Source: Variovorax sp. SG517 (lineage in GTDB: Bacteria; Pseudomonadota; Gammaproteobacteria; Burkholderiales; Burkholderiaceae_C). From it: a stretch of 64,000 nucleotides of DNA. Location: positions 318,080 through 382,079 of the forward strand of contig NZ_JABMJG010000005.1 in the NCBI RefSeq assembly GCF_013376045.1, written 5' to 3'. Both the position numbers and the translations under genes were made by a program. Each line of letters opens with the position of its first letter. Within the stretch, counting starts at the first letter, position 1. Below are positions 36,419 to 44,796 of the stretch, one piece after another. The notes beneath the pieces were generated by a model. It saw nothing but the letters and a program-made list of their open reading frames with translations, was not told the origin of the DNA and did not search any database.

Positions 36419-38734
36419 CTACTTGTTCTTCGCGCTGCCCACCGACAGCCGGCGCCGCGCCCGCAGCTGCAGGCCGGCATACGACACGGCCGCGCCCAGC
36501 AGCGCCAGCACGAGCACCAGCCCGGCCAGCATCAGCGGGCTGCGCGACAGCGTCCACTGCACCCAGGCGACGGGCGGCAGGCGGCCGACGTAGTAGGTGT
36601 CGCCGCCGAGCACGCTGTTGACCTGCGTGTCGCGCATGATCGTCATGCTGCCCTGCACGCGCCGCAGCAGCTCGGGCGTCATCAGCGTGTTGAGCAGCGC
36701 CTCCTTCGAGTCGGGGCCGGTGATGGCGGCCACCACGCTGCGGCCGCCGCGCAGCGGCGACTCGAAGCCCGCGAGCACGGCGTCGCGGCCGTCGCCGCTG
36801 ATGCCGATCTGCATCGAGCCCGGCAGGTCCTCGCGCGTGCGCGCGCCGATCACGAAGTCGATGGTGTTGTCGATCCAGCTGCCGAGCTTGATCTCGGGCG
36901 CGGCGCCGTTGCGCTTGAGCGGCATCCTGTCGGCCCATTGCGTGAAGAGCGGCTGGCTCTGCAGGTTGCCGATCACCAGCAGGTCCTTGTCGGCGAGCTG
37001 CGCGGCCTCCTGCGGCGTACCCACCTTCACGCGCAGCGCCGGGTAGCCGGTGGAGCGGCCGATCTGGCCGAGCAGGCCCAGGTAGGTCTCGGTGTCGGCG
37101 CTGTCGGGCTGCGCGGGCAGGATCACCGCGGTTTCCGACAGGTCGGCCATGCGCGAGAACGGGAAGCCGCCGTTGGCGTAGGCCGCGAGCTCGGGCATGG
37201 CGATGAAGTGCGGGAAGCCCGACACGTCGATGGTGGAGGTCGGGTCGATCGCGCCGCGCACGTTGTCCAGCTGCGGCACGCAGCGCCCGCCCACCGGCTC
37301 GAAATAGTAGTGCAGCCGAAGCTGGCTGCGCGGGCCCATGGCCAGCGGCGGCAGGATCACTTCCTTGTGCTCGGCCAGCGTGCCGTCGGGCATCAGCTTC
37401 ACGGCCAGCGGGTTCCACCAGCGGTCGCCGGCCGGGTTGGCCGAGCGCAGCGGCAGGCCGCCCACGAAGTTCTCGTTGACGTTGACGTTCAGCGTCGACT
37501 GGTCCGGCCGCACGCGCGGCGTGTAGCGGTAGTTCAAATCGAGCGGAATGCCGCGGCTGCGCCAGGTGAACAGGTCGGGCGGCAGCTGCAGGTTCACGCG
37601 GACCACGTCGGGGTTGTAGCCCGACACCGAGAGATCGGCCGCCGTCGTCAGCTCGCCGAACTGCAGCGGGCGGTCGCTCGGCACCCAGCGCGGCGCGTCG
37701 TAGGGCTTGCGCGCCGGCGGCTCCTGGAAGGCGGTGACCGGCGCCGCGGCGCCCGCGAAGGCCTGGCTGTTGAGCGTCAGCGCGGCGGCGGCCGTGCGCA
37801 GGTCGGCCGGCGTGCGGCCCATCACCAGCAGCAGCTTGCCGGCGGCGTCGCGCGGGTTGTCGACCACGGCCAGGCCCGGCCCCTGGATCGCGGGCAGCGC
37901 GAGGCCGGGAATGTTCGACTCCGGCGTGACGAACACCACCGCGTGGCCCGTGGGCAGCTCGCCGCCTGAGACCGGGAAGGTCGCGCCGCGGTAGTCGGCC
38001 AGCGCGCCGAACCACGACGACACCACGCCCGCCGCCTCGAGCACCGGGCCTCCGGCGGCCGTGCCGAAGACGAAGGGAACGCGCGCGCGCTGCACGTCGC
38101 GGCGGTCGAAGAAGGGCAGCGGCAGCTTGGCCAGGTCGTTCGCGAGCTTCAGCGGCGCCACCGTCAGCTTCAGCGCGCTCGACGCGTCGATGTGCGCCCA
38201 CAGGCTGGTGTGGGCCGGGTCCTCGCATTCGCGGGTGTAGTGGCCCACGAGCTGCACGTTGATGCGGTTGAACTCGGTGATCAGGCGCCGGTCGATCGGG
38301 ATCTCGGCCGTCTGCGGCTTGCCCGCGTCGGCGCGGTTCACCGGCAGCGTGGCCACCAGCACGTCGTTGACCGTGACCTTCAGGTGCGAAAGCTCCGGGA
38401 TCAGCGAGGGCGAGTACGCATAGTTCAGCTTGAACGACGCGGCCGTGACCAGCTCGTCGGCGCGCACGTTGAACGGGATGCCGATCGTGCCGCTGATGCC
38501 GCGCAGCTGCACGGCGTAGTCGATGCCCAGCTGCGTGAGGTTGAGCTCGCGCACGCTGGCGCCGGCACCCCCTGCCGTCGGCGCGGCGGCCGGGGCCGGC
38601 TGCGCAACCGCGTCCGTGGCGCCGATGACTCCCACGGCGCAGGCGAGGGCCGCGGCGAGCACCACGGCGGTGGCGGCGCGCGACGGCGCCCGGACGAGAG
38701 GCGCGTCGGGACGAGGCGCGCACAGGGTGGACAT
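36419..38734 (-). CDS. bcsB: Cellulose synthase periplasmic subunit BcsB
   Basis: Predicted 771-aa periplasmic protein anchored by a C-terminal membrane helix (LMLAGLVLVLALLGAAVSY region) with a basic tail. A signal peptide region precedes AVAQPAP near residue 45. The body holds the two carbohydrate-binding-like and flavodoxin-like repeats typical of BcsB, for example RDVQRARVPFVFG and LDLNYRYTPRVRP. BcsB guides the glucan from BcsA through the periplasm. Its ATG shares one base with the bcsA stop (TGATG), so the pair is coupled. Confidence 0.95.
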   Translation of the reverse strand: MSTLCAPRPDAPLVRAPSRAATAVVLAAALACAVGVIGATDAVAQPAPAAAPTAGGAGASVRELNLTQLGIDYAVQLRGISGTIGIPFNVRADELVTAASFKLNYAYSPSLIPELSHLKVTVNDVLVATLPVNRADAGKPQTAEIPIDRRLITEFNRINVQLVGHYTRECEDPAHTSLWAHIDASSALKLTVAPLKLANDLAKLPLPFFDRRDVQRARVPFVFGTAAGGPVLEAAGVVSSWFGALADYRGATFPVSGGELPTGHAVVFVTPESNIPGLALPAIQGPGLAVVDNPRDAAGKLLLVMGRTPADLRTAAAALTLNSQAFAGAAAPVTAFQEPPARKPYDAPRWVPSDRPLQFGELTTAADLSVSGYNPDVVRVNLQLPPDLFTWRSRGIPLDLNYRYTPRVRPDQSTLNVNVNENFVGGLPLRSANPAGDRWWNPLAVKLMPDGTLAEHKEVILPPLAMGPRSQLRLHYYFEPVGGRCVPQLDNVRGAIDPTSTIDVSGFPHFIAMPELAAYANGGFPFSRMADLSETAVILPAQPDSADTETYLGLLGQIGRSTGYPALRVKVGTPQEAAQLADKDLLVIGNLQSQPLFTQWADRMPLKRNGAAPEIKLGSWIDNTIDFVIGARTREDLPGSMQIGISGDGRDAVLAGFESPLRGGRSVVAAITGPDSKEALLNTLMTPELLRRVQGSMTIMRDTQVNSVLGGDTYYVGRLPPVAWVQWTLSRSPLMLAGLVLVLALLGAAVSYAGLQLRARRRLSVGSAKNK

Positions 38735-40902
38735 CACGTCGATTCCTTCGCTTTGACGGGACGCAGCCGCGAGGCGGCCGCACGGTAGTAGTGGCTGAAC
38801 ATGTCTCGGAAACCGGTGCCGCTGATGCTGATGATGTGGCCGAGCACGCGGTGGATCGGCACGCGCGGGTGGTTGCCCCAGCGCGCGGCCCAGATGTCGG
38901 CGCGCGCGGTCGTGCACTGCACCAGCGCGCGCTCCTGCGCGAAGCTCATCGGCGCGAAGCGCAGGCCCAGCCGCCTGCCGCCGCTGAAGCGCACCGTCGC
39001 CGCGAAGCGCGACTCCTGTTCGTTGCGGTAGAGCGCGATCTCCACCGGGGTCTCCGCGTCGAGCTTCATGTCCTGCGGCAGCTCCACGCCGAGCCCGCCG
39101 CTGGAGAAGTCGAAGGTGTTGCAGCGAAGCGAGCGGCCGTCCGCAAAGTACAGCGTGGCCGGCAGGCTGAGTTCCACACGGTGCGAACTGCGCAGTTGGC
39201 GCGACTCGTTGGCGGCGGCCACGCAGGCGCCCAGGATCATCATGTTGTAGACCGTCCAGGCCAGGTTGAGCCAGACGGTGGCGATGTTCTGCGGATCGAC
39301 CCAGCTCAGGCGCCAAAGCCCCAGGCACACGCCCACGAAGTTCAGCGCCAGCAGCACCAGGCTGGCCTTGGCGATGCTGCTGTCGAAATATTCCTGCTGG
39401 ATCAGGCCGCCCTTGGCCGTCACGTTGAAGCTGCCCAGCTTGGGGTTGATGAGCGCCACCAGCGTCGGGCGGAAGATGTACCAGGCCAGCACCGCCTCGT
39501 AGACCTCGTTCCACAGCAGGTAGCGGAAGCGCCCCTGGATGCGGCTGTTGGTGAGATTGGCGTGCAGGATGTGCGGCAGCGCGAACGCGAAGATCATCGA
39601 CGCCGACGCGTGGATCACGCTCGCGCCGAAATACAGGTAGGCCAGCGGCGCCGTCAGGTAGATGAGCCGCGGCAGGCCGTACAGGAAGTGCAGCATCGCG
39701 TTCACGTAGCAAAGGCGCTGCGCCCAGTGCAGGCCGCGTCCGAACAGCGGGTTGTCGATGCGGAAGATCTGCGCCATGCCGCGCGCCCAGCGGATGCGCT
39801 GGCCCACGTGGCCCGACAGGCTCTCGGTGGCCAGGCCGGCCGCCTGCGGCAGCGCCAGGTAGGCGGTGGTGTAGCCCAGGCGGTGCATCTTCAGCGCGGT
39901 GTGGGCGTCCTCCGTCACGGTCTCCACCGCGATGCCGCCCACCTCCTCGACGATGGTCCGGCGCAGCACCGCGCAGGAGCCGCAGAAGAAGGTGGCGTTC
40001 CACAGGTCGTTGCCGTCCTGGATCAGGCCGTAGAACAGCTCGCCCTCGTTGGGCACCGTGCCGAAGGTGTCGAGGTTGCGCTCGAAGGGGTCGGCCGAGA
40101 AGAAGTAGTGGGGCAGTTGCACCATGCCCAGCTTCGGGTCGCGCCCGAACCAGCCCATGGCGATCTGCATGAATGAGCGCGTGGGGATGTGGTCGCAGTC
40201 GAAGATCGCGACGAACTCGCCCGTGGTGTGCTTCAGCGCGGCGTTGATGTTGCCGGCCTTGGCGTGGCGGTTGTTGTCGCGCGTGACGTGGGTCACGCCG
40301 ACCTGCTCGCAGAACACCCGGAATTCGTCGCGGCGGCCGTCGTCGAGCACGAAGATCTTGAGCTTGTCGCGCGGCCAGTCGATCAGCTGCGCGGCCAGCA
40401 CGGTGGAGCGCACCACCGACAGCGACTCGTTGTAGGTGGGAATGAACAGATCGACCGTGGGCCACTCGGCCGGGTCCGCCGGCAGCGGCACCGGCTTGCG
40501 CTCCAGCGGCCAGGCGGTCTGCACGTAGCCCAGCAGCAGCACCACGAAGGCGTAGAGCTCGGCCATCAGCAGGCCCACGCCGAGCACGAAGTCGACCGGG
40601 TTGTCCATGAACATGGTCTCGGTCACGCGCCAGTAGGTGTAGCGCGAGGACACGACGACCGACAGGAAGATCAGCACCAGGCTGGCGAAGCGACCGCGAA
40701 ACCGGTTGGTGACGAGGGCGGCCAGGAAGATGCCCACCGACAGCGCGATCTGCTGCTCGAAGCTCATGGGCGCGATGATCAGCGCCGGCAGCGTCGCCAG
40801 CACGGCGATCCAGCCGAGGATGCGCACCGGCAGCAGCCGCAGGATGGCCGGGGCGGGCCGCGGCTCGGGTTGCTGCAGGGGAGCGGACGGGGCGCTTTTC
40901 AT
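38734..40902 (-). CDS. bcsA: Cellulose synthase catalytic subunit BcsA (with PilZ)
   Basis: Predicted 722-aa inner-membrane glycosyltransferase family 2 enzyme that polymerises UDP-glucose. Membrane helices flank the cytoplasmic GT domain. Catalytic motifs seen: DDG in FVLDDGRRDE, DCD in IFDCDHIP, TED in ETVTEDAHT, FFCGS and QRIRW. The C-terminal PilZ domain has the c-di-GMP-binding RQLRSSHR and DFSSGG motifs, so synthesis should be activated by c-di-GMP, which the nearby GGDEF protein may make. The start ATG overlaps the bcsQ stop (ATGA). Confidence 0.97.
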   Translation of the reverse strand: MKSAPSAPLQQPEPRPAPAILRLLPVRILGWIAVLATLPALIIAPMSFEQQIALSVGIFLAALVTNRFRGRFASLVLIFLSVVVSSRYTYWRVTETMFMDNPVDFVLGVGLLMAELYAFVVLLLGYVQTAWPLERKPVPLPADPAEWPTVDLFIPTYNESLSVVRSTVLAAQLIDWPRDKLKIFVLDDGRRDEFRVFCEQVGVTHVTRDNNRHAKAGNINAALKHTTGEFVAIFDCDHIPTRSFMQIAMGWFGRDPKLGMVQLPHYFFSADPFERNLDTFGTVPNEGELFYGLIQDGNDLWNATFFCGSCAVLRRTIVEEVGGIAVETVTEDAHTALKMHRLGYTTAYLALPQAAGLATESLSGHVGQRIRWARGMAQIFRIDNPLFGRGLHWAQRLCYVNAMLHFLYGLPRLIYLTAPLAYLYFGASVIHASASMIFAFALPHILHANLTNSRIQGRFRYLLWNEVYEAVLAWYIFRPTLVALINPKLGSFNVTAKGGLIQQEYFDSSIAKASLVLLALNFVGVCLGLWRLSWVDPQNIATVWLNLAWTVYNMMILGACVAAANESRQLRSSHRVELSLPATLYFADGRSLRCNTFDFSSGGLGVELPQDMKLDAETPVEIALYRNEQESRFAATVRFSGGRRLGLRFAPMSFAQERALVQCTTARADIWAARWGNHPRVPIHRVLGHIISISGTGFRDMFSHYYRAAASRLRPVKAKEST

Positions 40903-41711
40903 CGGTTCGGTTCCATGGTCCGCAGGGAGGGAAAGGCGGCGGCCTGCCGGGCGGTCTCGATGCGCTCGAGCACCCGGTCGGCGCAGGAGGAGAAGTCTTC
41001 CGCGGCCTGGCTCATCGGCGCGTAGCGCTGCACGGGCAGGGCCGAGGCCAGCGCTTCCGGAACCGCCTGGTCCAGGTGGAGCACGCCCAGCAGCTCGGGC
41101 CGCAGCCGCTGGCGCAGCACCTCGAAGACGTCGTTGTTCAGCCGCTTGCCCGGGTCGATCTGGTTCACCACGTAGCCGGTGCCGAGGTAGTCGGCGCGAG
41201 GGGTGGCGTACTTGCCGATCATGCGTTCGACGATCGGCAGCGTGGCGAAGGAGCCGGCGTCCGCCAGCACCGTGACGACGCCGAAATGCGCGGCGCGCAG
41301 CGCCTGCTGCAGGTAGACCGAGGCGCCGGGCGGCGTGTCCAGCAGCACCAGCGTGCCCTCGGGCAGCCCGAAGCGCTGCAGCGTCTCGGCCAGCCAGCCC
41401 GGGTGGCGCGCCAGCTGCTGCTCGAACGAGACCTGGCGTTCGTCGTCGACCTCGCCGAAGGGCAGCAGCATCGCGCCGCCGCTGGCCGGGCGGATCGCGT
41501 GGGCCCACGGGATCAGCCCGGTGGCGGCTTCCACCAGGCCGCTGTCGCAGGCCTGCGGTTCATTGGCGATGTGGAAGCGCAGGGCGTTCTGCGGATCGAG
41601 GTCGATCGCGAGCACCTGACGGCCGCGCTGCACGAGGGCAGTGCAGAGATTCGCGGCAATCGTGGTCTTGCCTACGCCACCCTTGGAGGAAATGACGGGG
41701 ATGACGACCAT
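40899..41711 (-). CDS. bcsQ: Cellulose biosynthesis ParA/MinD-like ATPase BcsQ
   Basis: Predicted 270-aa cytoplasmic P-loop ATPase. The deviant Walker A KGGVGKTT is at about 10-17, with VLAIDLDPQNAL after it and LVLLDTPPG as Walker B. BcsQ proteins localise or activate the cellulose machinery, often at a cell pole. The ATG at 41709-41711 is 2 bp after the bcsP stop. The gene overlaps bcsA by four bases. Confidence 0.93.
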   Translation of the reverse strand: MVVIPVISSKGGVGKTTIAANLCTALVQRGRQVLAIDLDPQNALRFHIANEPQACDSGLVEAATGLIPWAHAIRPASGGAMLLPFGEVDDERQVSFEQQLARHPGWLAETLQRFGLPEGTLVLLDTPPGASVYLQQALRAAHFGVVTVLADAGSFATLPIVERMIGKYATPRADYLGTGYVVNQIDPGKRLNNDVFEVLRQRLRPELLGVLHLDQAVPEALASALPVQRYAPMSQAAEDFSSCADRVLERIETARQAAAFPSLRTMEPNR

Positions 41712-41713
41712 CG

Positions 41714-42178
41714 TCACGTCGGCCTTCGCCAGCGTGACATGGGACCCGGCGCCGCGGCCGGCCTTTGCGGCCCTGCCAGGCGCGCAAACAGTTGCTCCAG
41801 CGGCGTCGGCGCGGAACCCGGGCCGGAGCCGGCGCCGGCCGAAGGCAGCGCCACGGCGGCCGGAGCCGGCGGGGGCTCGGGCGCGAACGCGGCGGCGGGC
41901 GGGGGCGCGAAGACCGGGAGCGAGGCCGGCGGGGGAACGGGAGCCGGTGCGGGCGAGGCCGCGGGCATCGCAGCCCCGACGGGAACGGACGCGGGCACCG
42001 GCGCGGGCTGGGGCGCGGCGACCGCCGGCGAATGGACGATCTTCTCGCCCGACAGCAGCGGCCACGCGCGCGGCGCCTCGGCGTCGGGGGGCGCGAATTC
42101 CCTGTAGCCGGTGCCGTTGCCGCCGAACTTGCCGAACAGGCCGGCAATGTCTTCGGGCAGGTGTTCTTCCGAACTCAT
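41714..42178 (-). CDS. bcsP: Cellulose biosynthesis protein BcsP
   Basis: Predicted 154-aa protein. The N-terminal 30 residues (EDIAGLFGKFGGNGTGYREF) match the conserved block of BcsP/BcsR-type proteins. The remainder is a Pro/Ala-rich, probably disordered tail. Its precise job is not known; BcsR-like proteins pair with BcsQ to support synthase assembly. The ATG overlaps the bcsD stop by four bases, and bcsQ follows after 2 bp. Confidence 0.85.
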   Translation of the reverse strand: MSSEEHLPEDIAGLFGKFGGNGTGYREFAPPDAEAPRAWPLLSGEKIVHSPAVAAPQPAPVPASVPVGAAMPAASPAPAPVPPPASLPVFAPPPAAAFAPEPPPAPAAVALPSAGAGSGPGSAPTPLEQLFARLAGPQRPAAAPGPMSRWRRPT

Positions 42179-42648
42179 GCGCCGACCCTCGACAGCCGCA
42201 AGTCGATGCGCGGGCCGGTCTCGGCCCTGGGCGGCAATGCCTGCACGCGCAGCGTCGTCGGCATGCGCTGCGCCTCGAACCAGGTCTGGTAGGCGCCTTC
42301 GAAGAAGCCGACGCTCCAGTCGGTCGATTCGGGGCCGAAGGCGGCGGCGACCGGGCTGCAGGCGTGGGTGATGGCGACGCCGTCGGCCTCCTCGTTCAGC
42401 ACGGTGAAGCCCCAGTCGATGCCGTCCCACCGGGCGTTGAACTGGTCTTGCAGTTCATCGAGCGTGCTGCACGGCGCGATCGGCAGGGCATGCGCGAGAC
42501 GCTGGCCGATGCGAAAGAAAAGCTGCCTCAGGTCCTCCGGAGGCAATCCGGCGCTCAACTCGGCGGCCATGCCGCGGTTGAATTCCAACCATTGCGCGCT
42601 GCAGGATTTCTTTTCGTAATAGTCGATATACGTCGCACCAGTTTCCAT
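42175..42648 (-). CDS. bcsD: Cellulose synthase subunit BcsD
   Basis: Predicted 157-aa protein of the BcsD/AcsD family. Residues such as CSAQWLEFNRGMAAEL, LRQLFFRIGQRLA and a Trp-rich C-terminal part fit. AcsD of Komagataeibacter forms periplasmic rings that help align glucan chains into crystalline ribbons, and its presence marks a type I cellulose operon. It is the first gene of the minus-strand operon D-P-Q-A-B-Z-C. The ATG at 42646-42648 is preceded by AT-rich promoter-like DNA. Confidence 0.9.
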   Translation of the reverse strand: METGATYIDYYEKKSCSAQWLEFNRGMAAELSAGLPPEDLRQLFFRIGQRLAHALPIAPCSTLDELQDQFNARWDGIDWGFTVLNEEADGVAITHACSPVAAAFGPESTDWSVGFFEGAYQTWFEAQRMPTTLRVQALPPRAETGPRIDLRLSRVGA

Positions 42649-42678
42649 GCCGAGGCATTTTCTTGGATCAGTTAACCA

Positions 42679-42706
42679 TTGACAATGAATGTGAACTAAT
42701 TAGTAC
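42679..42706 (+). promoter_or_regulatory. Candidate sigma-70 promoter facing away from bcsD
   Basis: A perfect -35 TTGACA at 42679-42684, a 16-bp spacer and a weak -10 TAGTAC (3 of 6 matches) at 42701-42706, in an AT-rich stretch upstream of bcsD. It reads plus, away from bcsD, toward the hairpin-rich segment that ends in an intrinsic terminator. The promoter of bcsD itself should lie in the same stretch on the minus strand but is not clear. Confidence 0.35.
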
Positions 42707-42712
42707 GAAAGG

Positions 42713-42882
42713 ACTGTCTTTGACGGACCCGACTGTATGAATTCGGGGACGACCCAGGCCCCGAACCTTGCCGGTCGAGAAGCCTGTACGTCGCGCAGAG
42801 GCGATCGGATTTGTTTTTTTGGGGGAGCTTCAGTCCCGCTGCATCGGGGACGAGCACAGGCGCCGCCGCGGGCGCCTGTTTT
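42713..42882 (+). ncRNA. Candidate small RNA between bcsD and a GGDEF gene
   Basis: Possible RNA of about 170 nt. It starts after the promoter-like TTGACA/TAGTAC and holds a hairpin with arms TTCGGGG (42742-42748) and CCCCGAA (42759-42765), then a T-run and G-run, a GTCCC...GGGAC hairpin and the terminator at 42856-42882. No convincing protein frame is on this strand. It would be transcribed divergently from the cellulose operon and toward the opposing GGDEF gene. It matches no RNA family I know, including c-di-GMP riboswitches. This is a hypothesis from layout alone. Confidence 0.3.
42856..42882 (+). terminator. Intrinsic terminator-like hairpin
   Basis: Perfect 9-bp stem (ACAGGCGCC at 42856-42864 with GGCGCCTGT at 42871-42879), a 6-nt loop and four T (42879-42882). 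The T-run is on the plus side only, although no plus-strand gene is upstream, which is why a small RNA is proposed. The stem may also serve the opposing GGDEF transcript as a 3' hairpin. Confidence 0.6.
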
Positions 42883-42917
42883 CCGGTTCAGGGCCGCTCA
42901 GCGCGGTTCAGCGCGGC

Positions 42918-43955
42918 TCAGCCCGAAACGGCTTCGCTGGCGCGATGCTGCATGCCGCGCCGGCTGCGCTTGACCGCATACATGGCCTCGTCGGCCTGGC
43001 GCAGCGCCTGCGCGGCGGTGGTGGCGCGCGGGTCGACCGCCACCACGCCGACGCTGGCGCCGGCGTAGGCCAGCGTGGTGCCCTTCAGGCGCAGCTCGCC
43101 GGCGGTGCATTCGCTCAGCCGGTCGGCGAGCGCCCGCGCCGCGGCGGTCGTCGCCCCGCCGATCGCGGGGCCGGCGCCTATCACCACGAACTCGTCGCCG
43201 CCGCTGCGCGCCAGCAGTTCGCCGGCACGCAGCGAGGCCGACATCCGCCCGGCCATGGCCACGAGGAACTCGTCGCCCACGTCGTGGCCGTGCGTGTCGT
43301 TGATCTTCTTGAAGCCGTCCATGTCGATGAAGCCCACCAGCACGCTGCGCTCGTCGCGCTGGGTCTGCGCGAGCAGCCGGCGCAGGCCGTCGATGAGCGA
43401 GCGGCGGTTGGGCAGGCCGGTGAGCGCGTCGGTGGCGGCGAGGGTGACCAGCTCCGCATGGGCCTTCTCGAGCTTGCGGTAGAGCAGCTCGCGCTCGACC
43501 TGCTGGCCGATCAGCCGCGCGAACAGCTGCAGCACAGGCTCGGCGTGCGGCGCCAGCGGATGCTGCTCGGCGCTGGCGGCGCAGAGGGTGCCGAACAGGC
43601 CGCCGCTCTCGGTCTTGACCGGCGTGCTCACGTAGGTCTGGATGCCGAGTTCCCGCGCGGCGCCGGAGTCGCCCCAGCAGCTCGCGACGTCGCCGGTGTA
43701 GGTGCGGCCTTCTTCCATGGCGCGCTTGCACAGGGTGTCGGACCAGGGCACCGTGAGGCCCTCGGGAATGCTCAGCTGCCGCACGTTGCGCGAGAAGAGG
43801 ATGTGCTGCTGCCCCTTGTCGAGGTCGATGGTGGTGAGGTAGGTCGATTCCAGTCCGGTCACCGCCTCGAGCATCTCGAGCATCGGGCGGGTCAGGTCCT
43901 CCAGCGTCCTGGCCGAAGCCACCGAGCCGGAGAGTTGTTCGATCAGGGATTCCAT
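42918..43955 (-). CDS. Diguanylate cyclase with GAF domain
   Basis: Predicted 345-aa cytoplasmic signalling enzyme. An N-terminal GAF domain (about 15-160) is followed by a GGDEF domain (about 170-335). The active site RSGGDEFVV is intact, the metal-binding segment reads FIDMDGFKKIND, and no clear RxxD inhibitory site is seen. It should make c-di-GMP, which activates BcsA through PilZ, so its place beside the bcs operon is meaningful. I chose ATG 43955 (MESLIEQL); ATG 43964 or a GTG at 43991 are alternatives without better ribosome sites. It is divergent from the response regulator gene. Confidence 0.92.
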   Translation of the reverse strand: MESLIEQLSGSVASARTLEDLTRPMLEMLEAVTGLESTYLTTIDLDKGQQHILFSRNVRQLSIPEGLTVPWSDTLCKRAMEEGRTYTGDVASCWGDSGAARELGIQTYVSTPVKTESGGLFGTLCAASAEQHPLAPHAEPVLQLFARLIGQQVERELLYRKLEKAHAELVTLAATDALTGLPNRRSLIDGLRRLLAQTQRDERSVLVGFIDMDGFKKINDTHGHDVGDEFLVAMAGRMSASLRAGELLARSGGDEFVVIGAGPAIGGATTAAARALADRLSECTAGELRLKGTTLAYAGASVGVVAVDPRATTAAQALRQADEAMYAVKRSRRGMQHRASEAVSG

Positions 43956-44027
43956 GCCCGCCATTCTGACGGCGAACATGACTTTGGGCACTTACGGGGT
44001 GGTTCGGCCGGCCCATAGCATCCGGCC

Positions 44028-44735
44028 ATGACAGCGACCGACAGGACCTCATCTCCGATTCCCGAGGCGGCGCAGGATCCCGCGAGGCCGCGCGCCATCC
44101 TGGTCGTGGACGATCACGACCTCGTGAGGATGGGCGTGTGCGCGCTGCTGCAGGCCAACGTGTCGGCGACGCCCATCGAGGTGCTCGAGGCCGGCGATCT
44201 CGCGCAGGCGCTGGCCGTCTACGAGGACAACCAGGACGCGATCGAGCTGGTGCTGCTGGACCTCGCGCTGCCCGACACGCAGGGCCTGAGCGGCCTGATG
44301 GAATTCCGCTCGCGCCATCCCGCCGCGCGCATCGTGGTGCTTTCAGGTACAGGCACCACTTCGCTCGCGCAGGACACGCTGGCGCAGGGCGCGATGACGC
44401 TGGGCGCCTTCGCCTTCCTGCCGAAGTCCGCGACGCTCAGGGAGGTCGTGAGCTTCATCCGCGCCTGCGGGCTGCTGGGCGGCGACGCCGTGAACTACCC
44501 GGCCTTTCCCGCGCCGGCGGCCGTGGACGTCGCTCAGCCCTCGTCCAGCAATGCCCGCCACAAGCTGACGAAGCGGCAGCTGCAGGTGCTCAACTGGCTG
44601 CTGGAAGGAAAGAGCAACAACGAGATCGCGCTGCTCGCCGAGATCAGCGAGGGCACGGTGAAGAACTACGTCGCCGGCATCCTGCTGCAGTTCGGGATGC
44701 GCTCGCGCGCGCAGCTGATCAGCAGCCTGCGCTGA
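44028..44735 (+). CDS. Response regulator, NarL/LuxR type
   Basis: Predicted 235-aa DNA-binding response regulator. The receiver domain (about 22-145) has acidic residues at 28-29, the phosphoacceptor D78 in LLDLALPD, S106 and K133 in LPKSA. The C-terminal LuxR-type HTH (about 175-230) has LTKRQLQVLNWLLEGKSNNE and a recognition helix near SEGTVKNYV. It is followed after 61 bp by a hybrid histidine kinase gene, a likely partner. Targets may include the neighbouring cyclase, cellulose or lyase genes; this is inferred from place only. Confidence 0.93.
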   Translation: MTATDRTSSPIPEAAQDPARPRAILVVDDHDLVRMGVCALLQANVSATPIEVLEAGDLAQALAVYEDNQDAIELVLLDLALPDTQGLSGLMEFRSRHPAARIVVLSGTGTTSLAQDTLAQGAMTLGAFAFLPKSATLREVVSFIRACGLLGGDAVNYPAFPAPAAVDVAQPSSSNARHKLTKRQLQVLNWLLEGKSNNEIALLAEISEGTVKNYVAGILLQFGMRSRAQLISSLR

Positions 44736-44796
44736 GGCCCGCCGCGGCGGGCGAGAAAACGGGGCTCGCGCAAGACCCCGCAGGGAGACAGAGGCA

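Noticed and set aside
35202..38783. Apparent fusion of a bcsB-region frame with BcsZ
   Set aside because: The first two thirds are bcsB read out of frame; only the part from 36407 down is BcsZ. The same effect joins shifted bcsA to BcsB and shifted bcsB/bcsZ to BcsC.
42737..42973. 78-codon plus-strand frame over the candidate small RNA
   Set aside because: It runs through the terminator hairpin into the GGDEF gene and has an Arg-rich shadow-like composition.
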